A stretch of 64,000 nucleotides of DNA from positions 4,496,501 through 4,560,500 of the forward strand of contig NZ_CP060404.1 in the NCBI RefSeq assembly GCF_014295035.1, given 5' to 3'. Within the stretch, counting starts at the first letter, position 1. Each line of letters begins with the position of its first letter. A program made the translations under genes and the position numbers. Below are positions 32,261-42,902 of this stretch, piece by piece. The DNA comes from Streptomyces buecherae (lineage in GTDB: Bacteria; Actinomycetota; Actinomycetes; Streptomycetales; Streptomycetaceae). Under the pieces are notes generated by a model, which worked only from the letters and a program-made list of their open reading frames with translations, was not told the origin of the DNA and did no database searches.

Positions 32261-32782
32261 CTACTTCCACTTCTGCCAGTTGGCGCCGTTGCAGCTCCAC
32301 TGGACGACACCGGCGCCGTCGGCGGTGCCGCCTCCGCGCACCTCAAGGCACTTGCCCGAGTTGTGGTTGGTCATGTGGTAGGTGCCGTCGCCGTTCGACT
32401 GCACGCGCCACTTCTGCCAGTTGGCACCGTTGCAGCTCCACTGACCGACCGGGGCGCCGTCGGCGGAGGCTCCGCTGAACACCTCAAGGCACTTGCCCGT
32501 GTTGCCGTTCCGGATCTCGGTCAGCGTGCCGCCGTTGGTGTTGGTCCACAGTTGCCAGGCGCTGCCGTCGCAGCCCCACTGGACGGCGCCGGCGCCGTCG
32601 GCGGTGCCGCCCCCACGGATCTCCAGGCACTTGCCCGAGTTGTGGTTGTACCAGGTCCACGTGCCGAGCCGATTACTCGACCGGTCGTTCTCCACGGCGG
32701 CGGCCGTCGAGGTCGACGCGGCCGCGAAGAGGAACAACGCCGCGACGGCGACCTTGCCGGACTTCGCCATACGTATCGCCAT
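32261..32782 (-). CDS. Secreted ricin-B-type lectin domain protein
   Basis: A signal peptide (about residues 1-29, KVAVAALFLFAAASTST) precedes a single beta-trefoil. The trefoil has three similar subdomains, each with NHNSGKCLEVRGGG or similar, then QWSCNGANWQKW. QxW repeats and paired Cys are diagnostic of ricin-type carbohydrate binding. No enzyme domain is attached, so this is a free extracellular lectin, possibly binding xylan or other polymers. AAGGAG lies six bases before ATG 32782. Confidence 0.9.
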   Translation of the reverse strand: MAIRMAKSGKVAVAALFLFAAASTSTAAAVENDRSSNRLGTWTWYNHNSGKCLEIRGGGTADGAGAVQWGCDGSAWQLWTNTNGGTLTEIRNGNTGKCLEVFSGASADGAPVGQWSCNGANWQKWRVQSNGDGTYHMTNHNSGKCLEVRGGGTADGAGVVQWSCNGANWQKWK

Positions 32783-33012
32783 GAGTGCTCCTTGGGCCCG
32801 ATGGGTTGAATTGAGCTCGCATATCGTGCCTGCCGGAAAGGTCGGTTCCGCTGGTGCGGAGCGTGGGCCGTCCAAATCTGGTGACGTATCGACCGGCAGA
32901 GCGACCTTGACGGCAGGTCTGGACCTGTGCGGTCGCCATCCGGTGGGCAGGGACGGGGTCAGGCCCCCCAAGGCGCGACCCGAGCCCGCCCCCGGCCCGC
33001 GCCCGCGTGGGG

Positions 33013-33843
33013 TCACCCCGGCTTGATCGTCCCGAGCTGTACGAGGAGGAGCACCAGCCGGTACGCCTCGGCGAAGTCGGCGGCGGTGAAGGCGACCGTA
33101 CGGCCGCCCGCGACGCGCACGACGCCCGGTACGAGGGTGGCCAGGTCCACCGTGGTCGGGTTGGCGAGGTCGACCTCGACCTCCACCGGGCCCGGGAAGG
33201 CCAGCCGCTGCCCCCGTAGCCCGGCCCGCGTGACGGCCCTGGCGGACGCGTCGCGCAGTCGCTCCCGGGCCTCCTCGGGGTGCAGGGTGACGGCCGCACT
33301 CTGCCCGATGGCCTGCTTGACGGCGACGGTACGGACGCCCGGCACCAGCTCGGACAACTCGTCGCAAGCCGTGTCGTCGCCGCTCAGCAGCACCACCGGC
33401 ACGCCCAGGTGTCCGGCCATCGCGGCGTTCAGGCCGATCTCACCCAGCGAGCGGCCGGCGACGCGTACGTCGAGTACGGCGTCGCTCATGGTGTGCGCGA
33501 GGACGGCGGGCCCGGCGCCGGCCCGCCCGTGGTAGCCCACGAGCAGCACGGCCTCGGTCGAGCCGTCGAGCCCGGCCAGCATGCCCAGCGGGCGCGGCTT
33601 CCCGCGCACCAGCCGCGCCCGCCGGTCCAGCGCCTCCGGCAGCAGGTTGCGGAACGGCCCGTGCGCGTCGGCGACCAGCACGGTGGCGGCGGGTTCGGCG
33701 TCGAGCACGCCGGCGATCGCGGCGTTGGCCTCGGCGGTCATGAGCTGTCGCGCGCGCTCGTAGTCGTAACCGGTCGGATTGGTCTCGCTCGGGTGCACGA
33801 CCCCCGAGACGCCTTCCATGTCCACGGATATCAGTACCTTCAT
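33013..33843 (-). CDS. M55-family D-aminopeptidase (DppA-like)
   Basis: The 276-aa protein starts MKVLISVDMEGVSGVVHPSE, holding the zinc Asp-x-Glu of M55 peptidases. It continues with VADAHGPFRNLLPE and GYHGRAGAGPAVLAHTMS, carrying the His ligands. It is cytosolic, hydrolysing D-amino-acid peptides and recycling peptidoglycan fragments. The longer upstream reading is Arg-rich and rejected. The gene stands alone between the lectin and the DUF7848-like gene. Confidence 0.9.
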   Translation of the reverse strand: MKVLISVDMEGVSGVVHPSETNPTGYDYERARQLMTAEANAAIAGVLDAEPAATVLVADAHGPFRNLLPEALDRRARLVRGKPRPLGMLAGLDGSTEAVLLVGYHGRAGAGPAVLAHTMSDAVLDVRVAGRSLGEIGLNAAMAGHLGVPVVLLSGDDTACDELSELVPGVRTVAVKQAIGQSAAVTLHPEEARERLRDASARAVTRAGLRGQRLAFPGPVEVEVDLANPTTVDLATLVPGVVRVAGGRTVAFTAADFAEAYRLVLLLVQLGTIKPG

Positions 33844-33972
33844 GGTCGCCGAGCCTACGGAGCGCGCCCGCGCGCGGCGGCGCGACCGCGCACGCGGCGG
33901 GGCCGCCCCTGGCGCGAACTCCCGCGCGGGGGCGGCCCCCTGGATCACTACGGCCCGCGACGCCTGCGCGGT

Positions 33973-34206
33973 TCACTCCTCGTCGCGGAGGACGCGGGCG
34001 TAGTCGGTGACCACGCGGCGGAACAGGTCGTGCCCCGGGTTGCGCCCGGTGTGCCGCAGGCACCAGTCCTGCGCGTCGTCCTGGTCCTCGAACCCACCCG
34101 ACTCGGCCCGGCAACCGGCGGTCATGCAGAACGCTTCGAACGTCACGCCACCCTCCGGCGCCTGGCGAATGGTGTGCTGGACGAACCGGTACACGGCGTA
34201 CGTCAT
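33973..34206 (-). CDS. Small Cys-containing protein, DUF7848-like
   Basis: The 77-aa protein has GGVTFEAFCMTAGCRAESGG and a C-terminal DWCLRHTGRNPGHDLFRRVVTDY. The Cys-x4-Cys and Cys-x2-His spacing could hold zinc. I recall similar sequences under DUF7848, often near XRE/DUF397 genes in streptomycetes. ATG 34206 overlaps the stop of the upstream gene (ATGA), so translation is coupled. The function is unknown. Confidence 0.65.
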   Translation of the reverse strand: MTYAVYRFVQHTIRQAPEGGVTFEAFCMTAGCRAESGGFEDQDDAQDWCLRHTGRNPGHDLFRRVVTDYARVLRDEE

Positions 34207-34586
34207 GCGGGGCCGGCCTCTCGGCCGGTGTGACCGCAGTCGTCGTGGGCCGGGTTGCCCCAGTACAGCGCGGGCCCACGAGACTTCGGCTCACCCGCCG
34301 TGAGGCGCTGACCGCGCTCGTCGGCCACGCTCAGCACGTCGTCCAGGCTCTCGGTCAGCCGGGCGCAGGTGTAGCGGAGTACGTGGGCGGGCTGGCGGGG
34401 GACGGAGAGTACGTCCTTGGCGTGGGCCAACAGTTCGCGGCTCATGGCCAGTTGGATGGACTCACGGTTCCGCGCCACGCTGGTGTCCGGGGCTGCCTCG
34501 GCGATCAGGTGATCGCTTGTGTCGTTAGCCGACTGCTGTTGTTCGTGCCCCACCGAGTTGTTCCCCACATGTGCACTGTTGCTCAT
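34203..34586 (-). CDS. Unknown 127-aa protein upstream of the DUF7848-like gene
   Basis: I do not recognise this protein. Residues 1-40 are Ser/Asn/Gln-rich and probably disordered (MSNSAHVGNNSVGHEQQQSA). The middle is helical (ESIQLAMSRELLAHAKDVL), and the end has YWGNPAHDDCGHTGRE with a possible metal-binding Cys/His. It is divergent from the XRE regulator across 116 bases and overlaps the next gene by four bases. Base use is less GC-biased than in the flanking enzymes, hinting at an accessory origin. Confidence 0.6.
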   Translation of the reverse strand: MSNSAHVGNNSVGHEQQQSANDTSDHLIAEAAPDTSVARNRESIQLAMSRELLAHAKDVLSVPRQPAHVLRYTCARLTESLDDVLSVADERGQRLTAGEPKSRGPALYWGNPAHDDCGHTGREAGPA

Positions 34587-34663
34587 GGCCAGGCACCCCT
34601 TTCTCACGTACTGCACTGGACCGATTACAGAGTGGGAGGCGACGGAGTACGGTCGCTAGAGGG

Positions 34664-34677
34664 TTTGGCGTGCCAAA
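34664..34677. promoter_or_regulatory. Palindrome upstream of the XRE gene
   Basis: TTTGGCGTGCCAAA has 6-bp arms around GT and lies 26 bases before the XRE start codon, in the gap shared with the divergent pair. It is a plausible autoregulatory operator. Confidence 0.55.
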
Positions 34678-34702
34678 GCACTGAGCACGAAGGGGTCACC
34701 AC

Positions 34703-35518
34703 ATGGCGCTCACAGACGGACCAGCACACCGCAACGCGTACGGCGACGAACTGCGGGAACGTCGAGAGGCGCGAGGCTGGACTCAAGAGGAACTGGGAGC
34801 GCGCGCTGTGATGTCGCGTTCGCACATCGCCCACATCGAGGCGGGCCGTCGCTTCCCTTCGGTTGAGGACGCGGAACGCCTTGACCAGGCTCTTGAGACG
34901 GGTGGCGTCTTTCGGCGCTTTCTACCCGAGAGCAAACTCGCTTCGTTCTTCGCGGGCGTGGCCGTGATGGAACCGCAGGCCGTGATGATTCGCGAGTACG
35001 GCCAGTCGCTGGTGCCTGGACTGCTTCAGACAGCGGACTACACGGCGGCGGTGTTCGAGGCACATTTTCCCCGCAGGAGTGAAGAAGAGCGTGCTGACGG
35101 GATTCGCACACGCCTCGCGCGTGCCGACATTCTGGACGATCCCGTGCGCCCGGAGCTGTGGGCGCTCCTGGACGAGGCAGTGCTGCGGCGCGTTGTTGGT
35201 GGTCCAGCCGTCATGGCCGCTCAGCTACGACACATCTACGAGTTGGCCGCGCGGCAGCGCATTCGCCTGCATGTACTGCCGTTCAGTCTCGGCGCCCACG
35301 CGCTTCTGGAGGGGCCCGTCACCCTGATGCGCTTCGATGACATGGCGCCGCTCGCCTACGTGGAGGGACTCAGCACCGGCACGGTGTTGGATTCGCCGGC
35401 GGTAGTCGAGCGATGCCTCGTGTCCTACGATCTCGCTCTGGGCGACGCGCTGTCGCATCGTGAATCCATGTCATTTGTCAAGGCAGTTGAAGAGGAGTAT
35501 GCGCATGCAGCTCGGTAA
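34703..35518 (+). CDS. XRE-family regulator with DUF5753 domain
   Basis: The N-terminal helix-turn-helix (about residues 13-70) reads ELRERREARGWTQEELGARAVMSRSHIAHIEAGRR. The C-terminal DUF5753 part contains MIREYGQSLVPGLLQTADYT, LDEAVLRRVVGG and LPFSLGAHALLEGPVTLMRF, all typical. This family pairs with DUF397 proteins in streptomycetes and has been tied to development and antibiotic control. AAGGGG lies eight bases before ATG 34703. Three DUF397 genes follow on the same strand, the first overlapping its end by 14 bases. Confidence 0.95.
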   Translation: MALTDGPAHRNAYGDELRERREARGWTQEELGARAVMSRSHIAHIEAGRRFPSVEDAERLDQALETGGVFRRFLPESKLASFFAGVAVMEPQAVMIREYGQSLVPGLLQTADYTAAVFEAHFPRRSEEERADGIRTRLARADILDDPVRPELWALLDEAVLRRVVGGPAVMAAQLRHIYELAARQRIRLHVLPFSLGAHALLEGPVTLMRFDDMAPLAYVEGLSTGTVLDSPAVVERCLVSYDLALGDALSHRESMSFVKAVEEEYAHAAR

Positions 35519-35726
35519 CGATGCTTCTGATGCGTCAACCCTGGTCGGTTGGCGTAAGTCGAGCTACAGCGGCGGAAGCAACGGAAATTGCTTGGAGGTC
35601 AGTGCGGCTTACTCAAGCCTGGTCCCGGTCCGTGACAGCAAGGACCCACAGGGCCCGGCGCTGGTCTTCGACGCGGTGGCTTGGTCGGCGTTCGTTGGGG
35701 CCGTGCGGCGGGGAGAGTTCGCTTAG
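35505..35726 (+). CDS. DUF397 protein, first of three
   Basis: The 73-aa protein has GWRKSSYSGGSNGNCLEV near its start, then VPVRDSKDPQGPAL and AWSAFVGAVRRGEF, the full DUF397 pattern. Such proteins act with XRE-DUF5753 regulators, probably as antagonists or partners. AGAGGAG lies seven bases before ATG 35505, inside the end of the XRE gene, so translation is likely coupled. Confidence 0.9.
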   Translation: MQLGNDASDASTLVGWRKSSYSGGSNGNCLEVSAAYSSLVPVRDSKDPQGPALVFDAVAWSAFVGAVRRGEFA

Positions 35727-35796
35727 CGGCCCTGTCGCGTCGCGCGCCTGTGGTGGGCGCCAGGCTGGTAGCCGCGAGAGAGGCGGTCCCAAGGTG

Positions 35797-36012
35797 ATGG
35801 CGGATCTGTCCACGGCCACGTGGTGCAAGTCGAGCTACAGCGGCGGCAGTAACGGAGACTGCGTCGAGTGGGCGCCGTCGGTGGCCCCGAGCGGTGTGGT
35901 GCCCGTCCGCGACAGCAAGGACCCGGGCGGGCCGGCGTTGCATTTTGACGTGGTGGCCTGGTCGGCGTTTGTTGAGGCGGTGCGGCGAGGGGAACTGGGT
36001 CATGTCGAGTAG
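35797..36012 (+). CDS. DUF397 protein, second of three
   Basis: The 71-aa protein reads CKSSYSGGSNGDCVEW, VPVRDSKDPGGPAL and AWSAFVEAVRRGEL. It is a clear paralogue of the preceding DUF397 protein, with more divergence in the centre (APSVAPSGV). The start is ATG 35797, with GTG 35794 as an alternative. It lies 70 bases after the first DUF397 gene and overlaps the third by 11 bases. Confidence 0.9.
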   Translation: MADLSTATWCKSSYSGGSNGDCVEWAPSVAPSGVVPVRDSKDPGGPALHFDVVAWSAFVEAVRRGELGHVE

Positions 36013-36223
36013 CCCGTACTTCCCCGAGTCGTCGGCCCTCAGCGGCTGGCGTAAATCGACCTACAGCGGAGCCAGCAACGGCAATTGTGTGGAGGTCAGC
36101 GCTGCCTACCTGGGTGCCGTCCCCGTCCGCGACAGCAAGGACCCGAAGGGCCCGGCGCTGGTCTTCGACACGGCGGCTTGGTCGGCGTTCGTCGGGGCCG
36201 TGCGGCGGGGAGAGTTCCTGTAA
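36002..36223 (+). CDS. DUF397 protein, third of three
   Basis: The 73-aa protein has GWRKSTYSGASNGNCVEV, VPVRDSKDPKGPAL and AWSAFVGAVRRGEFL. It is closer to the first copy than to the second, so at least one duplication occurred recently. ATG 36002 overlaps the second DUF397 gene. There is no further helix-turn-helix gene downstream. Confidence 0.9.
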   Translation: MSSSPYFPESSALSGWRKSTYSGASNGNCVEVSAAYLGAVPVRDSKDPKGPALVFDTAAWSAFVGAVRRGEFL

Positions 36224-36397
36224 CCCGGTCGGCGCGCGGCAGTCCCGCCTGTGACGTGGCGGAGTTCCTGGTGCGAGTGCCATTGGTGTGCCACCGGCCT
36301 GAACGCATCAGTTCGTACCGGCACCCACCAGGAGGTCGCGCGGGATGGCGATGGTTGTATGTCTGCGTCGCGGACGGTGCAGTCAGCAGCCTCCCGT

Positions 36398-38044
36398 TCA
36401 CCTGACGGGTTCGAGCAGGTCGACCGTGGTCAGGCCGGTCTCGCCGTGGACGAGCTGGAGAGCGACTTCGGCGCGAGCGGCCAGGTCGAGGGGGTCGAGG
36501 TTCTCGGTGTAGGAGGCGTGGACGATGCGGTCTAGGCCGGCGCCGAGGAGTGGGGCGGCGATGCGGAGGGCAGCTTCGAGGGCGACGCCGTGGGTGGCTC
36601 CGCCGTGCAGGATGATGTTGCGGGTCCGGTAGAGGCGGCGCATGGCGATGCGGAACGCCTTGGTGACGTCGTTGAGCTGGGATCGCGGGTTGGCGAGGAG
36701 AGCGGCCATGCGCTGGGCGGCGGCTTGATCGCTGTAGCCGGTGGGCCTGGTCAGCGCCAGGACCTCAGCTCCGGTGGTTTCGAGAGCGTTGACGACCAGG
36801 CGGGCGGCTTCCCTGTTCGTGGTGCAGGCGGCAACCGCGCGGGAGAGGTCGTCGGGCTCGCTCGGGCTGTGGCGGTGGGCCAGGGTGGTGAGTTCGGCTC
36901 GGGGCCAGGAGCAGGCGATGATGGTGGCCATCCGGTCGGCGGCGATGGCCTTGCCGGAGCGCTCCCCATCACCCTTCGGATCGTCGGCGTGGACGAGGAG
37001 GGACTCGACGGCGGCCCAGCCGCCGGCGACTGCGGGGGCGAGCGCTCCGCGGTTGACCGCAGCGGCGAGCTCGAGAGCGTCATCGATGCGGCCGCGTCGG
37101 CTGTCGACCTTGTACAGGTGTCCCTCATGCACGAGGGACAGGACGTCGGCGCCCCGGGCAGGTGGGGCCAGCGGTACCGGCTGGGAATGACCGGCGACCC
37201 AGATGTGGGGCACCGGGACGACGCCGCCGCGGTGGCGACGCAGGTATTGGGATCGAGCGACCATCCGGTCCAGCAACTGGCGTGCCTGCTCGGCCGCGCC
37301 GTACGGGTCGAGCGCGTCGAGCCGGTAGACGAAGCCGCCGCCGGTGCGGATACCGGCCGGGTCGTGGCCGTTGTCCTTGAGCCAGGTGATGACCTCGCCC
37401 TTGGAGCGCCAGTGGTCGAGCGGTTCCGCCAGCTCACGGCGGCCCGGTACCTTCTCCAGCGCGACCAGCACCTCGTGCGGCCGGGCGCTCGTACGGGCGA
37501 GCTCGGCGGCGGACTCCGCGATCTCCACGGCGGTGGCCCGATCGCGGTCGAGCCTCCTGGCCCAGACCTTCAGGTGGCTGGCGCTGAAGCCAAGATCGAG
37601 AAGGTGCGCGGCCACGGTCCGGGAGAAGCGCTCAGGCTTGACCCGCTTGTCCTCCTCAACCTTCAGAGCGCTCGCCCAACGGTCCAGATACCCGGCGCGG
37701 ACATGACCGATGATCTCCTTCAGCCGCCGCCGCTCCGGGCTGGGATCCACGAGCGCATTCTGGAGCAGCAGGTTGATCTCCTTGCGGAGCTCCCGGTCAC
37801 CCAGTCCCTGATCAGGTCCGATCAGTGCCCGCAGCTCGTTGCGCTGCCAGTCGCACGCGGAAGGCGCAAGCACGTTGTGGGCCTGCCAGTGGCCGGCCTC
37901 ACATAGCTCCTCCAGGGCCAGCACAGACCCGATGTCCCAGAGCCGGCGCGGCCACGGCGTTCCCTCGTCGGTGAAGAAGTCCGCCATCCGTGCCAGGACG
38001 CGGCGCGCGTACGGGTCTGAGTCCGGGGCTGCGGAAGTGACCAT
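36398..38044 (-). CDS. Unknown 548-aa protein with a C-terminal HEPN-like motif
   Basis: I cannot name the family. The chain is soluble and mostly helical. Near the C-terminus (about residues 469-482) lies RRLYRTRNIILHGG, which contains R-N-x3-H (RNIILH, about 475-480), the ribonuclease motif of HEPN domains. The sequence around it resembles ApeA-like HEPN ends. The N-terminal two thirds (ARRLDRDRATAVEIAESAAEL..., VPVPHIWVAGHSQPVPL) have no recognised motif. It may be an RNase-type defence protein, but R-N-x3-H also occurs by chance. The start is ATG 38044 or GTG 38047. Its codon bias is weaker than that of backbone genes. Confidence 0.65.
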   Translation of the reverse strand: MVTSAAPDSDPYARRVLARMADFFTDEGTPWPRRLWDIGSVLALEELCEAGHWQAHNVLAPSACDWQRNELRALIGPDQGLGDRELRKEINLLLQNALVDPSPERRRLKEIIGHVRAGYLDRWASALKVEEDKRVKPERFSRTVAAHLLDLGFSASHLKVWARRLDRDRATAVEIAESAAELARTSARPHEVLVALEKVPGRRELAEPLDHWRSKGEVITWLKDNGHDPAGIRTGGGFVYRLDALDPYGAAEQARQLLDRMVARSQYLRRHRGGVVPVPHIWVAGHSQPVPLAPPARGADVLSLVHEGHLYKVDSRRGRIDDALELAAAVNRGALAPAVAGGWAAVESLLVHADDPKGDGERSGKAIAADRMATIIACSWPRAELTTLAHRHSPSEPDDLSRAVAACTTNREAARLVVNALETTGAEVLALTRPTGYSDQAAAQRMAALLANPRSQLNDVTKAFRIAMRRLYRTRNIILHGGATHGVALEAALRIAAPLLGAGLDRIVHASYTENLDPLDLAARAEVALQLVHGETGLTTVDLLEPVR

Positions 38045-38120
38045 CACCGCACCCTACCGACGTGGCCGCTGGCTGGTAGCCAGCTCGTGGGAACCGTGCT
38101 AGCTTGGTAGCAGACTTAAA

Positions 38121-38146
38121 GGGGCACTCGCTTCGGCCACTGCCCC
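38121..38146 (+). terminator. Hairpin with TTCG loop followed by a T-rich tract
   Basis: GGGGCA pairs with TGCCCC. Inside are further partial pairs closing a TTCG tetraloop. TCTTTTCTTT follows on the plus strand. It looks like a terminator for a short plus-strand transcript, although no gene precedes it on that strand for 1.9 kb. Confidence 0.5.
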
Positions 38147-38156
38147 TCTTTTCTTT

Positions 38157-38187
38157 GGCCTGCACACCACATCGTGGTGTGCAGGCC
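38157..38187 (+). terminator. 13-bp perfect hairpin followed by ATTTTG
   Basis: GGCCTGCACACCA pairs with TGGTGTGCAGGCC around CATCG. A short T-run follows on the plus strand. Two strong hairpins within 70 bases suggest either a tandem terminator or a small structured RNA. Confidence 0.55.
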
Positions 38188-38251
38188 ATTTTGCTGACCC
38201 ACCCCGCCCCGCCCCCGTACGCTGGCCCCGACCGTCAGCGGAGGGCCGCCC

Positions 38252-38809
38252 ATGACCAGTGACAGCAGCTCCGACATGCCCGACACCCCCGACGCCCCAC
38301 CCGGCCTCGCCGGCGCGAGCCGCTCCCGGCCCACCCCCGCCGAACTCGTCGCGCACTACGGCCTGGAGCCGATACCGCGCGAGGGCGGGCGGTACCTGCG
38401 GACGTGGGCCGGGGCGGAGCGGTCCGACGGGCGGCCGGAGGGGTCGGCCATCGTCGTGTTGCTGACCGACGACGCCGACGGGTACTCCGCCCTGCACCGA
38501 CTCGCCGCCGACGAGACCTGGCATTTCTACCTCGGCGACCCGATCGAGCTGCTGCTCCTGGCGCCCGACGGGTCGGACCGTACGGTGGTGCTCGGGCCCG
38601 ACGTACTGGGTGGCCAGCACGTGCAGTTCACCGTGCCCGCCGGCACCTGGATGGGTGGGGCCGTCGCGGGTGGTGGGGCGTGGGCGTTGCTCGGGTGCAC
38701 GATGGCGCCCGGGTTCACGGACGACACGTACGAGCACGGCGACGCCGATGAGCTTGCCGCCAGGTACCCGCGGGTGGCGCAGCGGGTGCGCGGGCTGTGC
38801 CGGCCATGA
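38252..38809 (+). CDS. Cupin_5 (DUF985) family protein
   Basis: This 185-aa soluble protein has EPIPREGGRYLRTWAG, then ALHRLAADETWHFYLGDPIELLLL and GTWMGGAVAGGGAWALLGCTMAPGF, the typical line-up of the Cupin_5/DUF985 fold. The His of DETWHF and nearby residues may bind ligand or metal. The first 30 residues are Ser/Pro/Asp-rich and disordered. Family members are sugar-epimerase-like cupins of unclear function. It stands in front of an SDR and a GNAT gene on the same strand. Confidence 0.85.
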   Translation: MTSDSSSDMPDTPDAPPGLAGASRSRPTPAELVAHYGLEPIPREGGRYLRTWAGAERSDGRPEGSAIVVLLTDDADGYSALHRLAADETWHFYLGDPIELLLLAPDGSDRTVVLGPDVLGGQHVQFTVPAGTWMGGAVAGGGAWALLGCTMAPGFTDDTYEHGDADELAARYPRVAQRVRGLCRP

Positions 38810-38888
38810 GGTGGGCGCGCGTGGCGGGTTGCGCCCACGGGGACAAGCGGCCCGTAACCCTGCGAGCGAACCGAGAGGCGTACCCGAC

Positions 38889-39680
38889 GTGAACCAACCC
38901 AGCACACACCCCACCCACCTGCCCGATCTCACCGGGCAGGTGGCGCTGGTCACCGGGGCCGGTGGGTGGATCGGGCAGGGGATCGCGCGGCGGTTCGCGG
39001 CAGCGGGCGCGGCCGTCGTCACGCACTACCGGAACAGCGAGGACGCCGCCCGCGCGTTGGTCGCGGAGATCGGCGACGCGGGCGGGTCCGCGCTGGCGCT
39101 GGGCGCCGACCTCGCCGACGAGGCGGAGTGCCACCGGCTGGTGCGCGAGGCCGCCGCGTGGCGCGAGGGCCGGCTGACCGCGCTGGTCAACAACGCCGGC
39201 GTGCAGCCCGTACAGCCGCTGCCCGGCATGACGCTCGCCGACTGGTCCGCCGTCGTGGACACCAACCTGCGCGCCACCTTCGCCTGCACCCAGGCCGCGG
39301 CGGAGGTCATGCGGGAGAGCGGCGGCGGCACGATCACCCACATCGCCTCCATCGAGGCGAGTCAGCCCGCGCCCGGCCACGCGCACTACAACGCGTCCAA
39401 GGCCGCCGTCGCGATGCACGCGCGGTCGGCAGCGCTGGAGTACGGGCCGTACGGGATTCGGGTCAACTCCGTCTCGCCCGGGCTCATCGGGCGCCCCGGA
39501 CTCGCCGACGCGTGGCCGGACGGCGTGCGCCGCTGGGAGGCCGCCGTGCCGGCGGGGCGGCTGGGCCGGGCCGAGGACGTGGCCGACGCGTGCGTGTTCC
39601 TCGCCTCACCGATGGCCTCGTTCGTCACCGGCCACGACCTGGTGGTGGACGGGGGGATCTCGGCCCGACCGACCTGGTGA
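38889..39680 (+). CDS. Classical short-chain dehydrogenase/reductase
   Basis: Cofactor motif VALVTGAGGWIGQGIARRF, the NNAGVQ segment, catalytic Ser-Tyr-Lys in HIASIEAS...HYNASKAAVAMH and the C-terminal FVTGHDLVVDGG fit classical SDRs. It is cytosolic, using NAD(P)H to reduce a carbonyl or oxidise an alcohol; the substrate is unknown. GTG 38889 is about 12 bases after GAGAGG. It follows the cupin gene by 79 bases and could share its transcript. Confidence 0.92.
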   Translation: MNQPSTHPTHLPDLTGQVALVTGAGGWIGQGIARRFAAAGAAVVTHYRNSEDAARALVAEIGDAGGSALALGADLADEAECHRLVREAAAWREGRLTALVNNAGVQPVQPLPGMTLADWSAVVDTNLRATFACTQAAAEVMRESGGGTITHIASIEASQPAPGHAHYNASKAAVAMHARSAALEYGPYGIRVNSVSPGLIGRPGLADAWPDGVRRWEAAVPAGRLGRAEDVADACVFLASPMASFVTGHDLVVDGGISARPTW

Positions 39681-39748
39681 GACCCGGGCGGCGGCCCCGG
39701 GCCCGCGCCGACGGCCCGCGCTCGCGGCCCGTTCGGCAGACTGCGGGC

Positions 39749-40222
39749 ATGGACATGCATGGGGTGGAGGTCGTGTTGCGTCCCACGTGCGAGGCCGACT
39801 TCGCGAAGTTGGACGCCATCGTGCGCGAACCAGCGGTCGCTGAGTGGTGGTCTCCGCCCGAGGACTACGCCGCGATGTTGGCCGTCGTCTTCGCGGGTGA
39901 GGTGATCGGTGCCGTGCAGTACGAGGAAGAGGACGACCCGGAGTTCCGGCACGCCAGCATCGACATCTTCCTGACCGCTCGGCTGCACGGGAAGGGGCTC
40001 GGCACGGACGCGGTGCGCACGCTGGCCCGCTGGCTGGTGCGCGAGCGCGGGCACCACCGGCTGACCATCGATCCGGCTGCCGCCAACGTCGCCGCGATCC
40101 GCAGCTACGGGAAGGTCGGGTTCAAGCCGGTCGGTGTCATGCGGGCGTACGCGCGCGACCACCGCACGGGCGAGTGGCGCGACGGGCTGCTGATGGATCT
40201 GCTGGCGGACGAACTGGTGTGA
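39749..40222 (+). CDS. GNAT acetyltransferase, AAC(6')-like
   Basis: The 157-aa protein reads VVLRPTCEADFAKLDAIV, VAEWWSPPEDY, IDIFLTARLHGKGLGTDAVRTLARWLV and LTIDPAAANVAAIRSYGKVGFKPVG. These are the acetyl-CoA loop and C-terminal strand of GNATs, with a layout close to aminoglycoside 6'-acetyltransferases of the AacA4/AacC-like type. Antibiotic modification is possible but not proven, since many such homologues acetylate other amines. Confidence 0.85.
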   Translation: MDMHGVEVVLRPTCEADFAKLDAIVREPAVAEWWSPPEDYAAMLAVVFAGEVIGAVQYEEEDDPEFRHASIDIFLTARLHGKGLGTDAVRTLARWLVRERGHHRLTIDPAAANVAAIRSYGKVGFKPVGVMRAYARDHRTGEWRDGLLMDLLADELV

Positions 40223-40447
40223 GCCGAGGCCAGCCGGCCTGCCTCGACCGGGCCAGCCCCGCCGGCACCGTGCGGCAGCTCCAGGCCCGCGCCACCCCGG
40301 CCCCACACAGCCCCCGGCGGACCCGAGCCCCGGCCGGGGGCCTGGCCCGAGCCCCGGCCGGAGGCCGCGCCCGCGCCCTGGCCAGGGCCGGCCGGAACCG
40401 GCCAGGGGTTCAGCCGGGGCGCCGGCCCCCGCCCCCGTGCGGTCATC

Positions 40448-40466
40448 GGCGGCTGAGGCGCGCGCC

Positions 40467-40475
<9 letters not shown>
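40448..40475 (-). terminator. Palindrome overlapping the end of the UvrA-like gene
   Basis: GGCGGCTGAGGCG pairs with CGCCTCAGCCGCC around a 2-base centre and includes the stop codon and last codons of the minus-strand gene. It may end the transcript. Another GC-rich set of repeats (GGCCCGAGCCCCGGCCGG twice) lies at about 40325-40360. Confidence 0.45.

Positions 40476-42902
<2,427 letters not shown>

Larger units (their letters stand above)
38048..38251. other. Structured intergenic region upstream of the HEPN-motif gene
   Basis: It contains a 7-bp dyad GCTGGCT/AGCCAGC (38068-38084), a second TGGTAGC word at 38105-38111, and two hairpins listed separately. It is less GC-rich than its surroundings. 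Confidence 0.5.

Noticed and set aside
34203..38251. Integrated mobile element (ICE or prophage) carrying the XRE/HEPN region
   Set aside because: The region is somewhat less GC-rich, but I found no integrase, replication or transfer gene and no flanking direct repeats.
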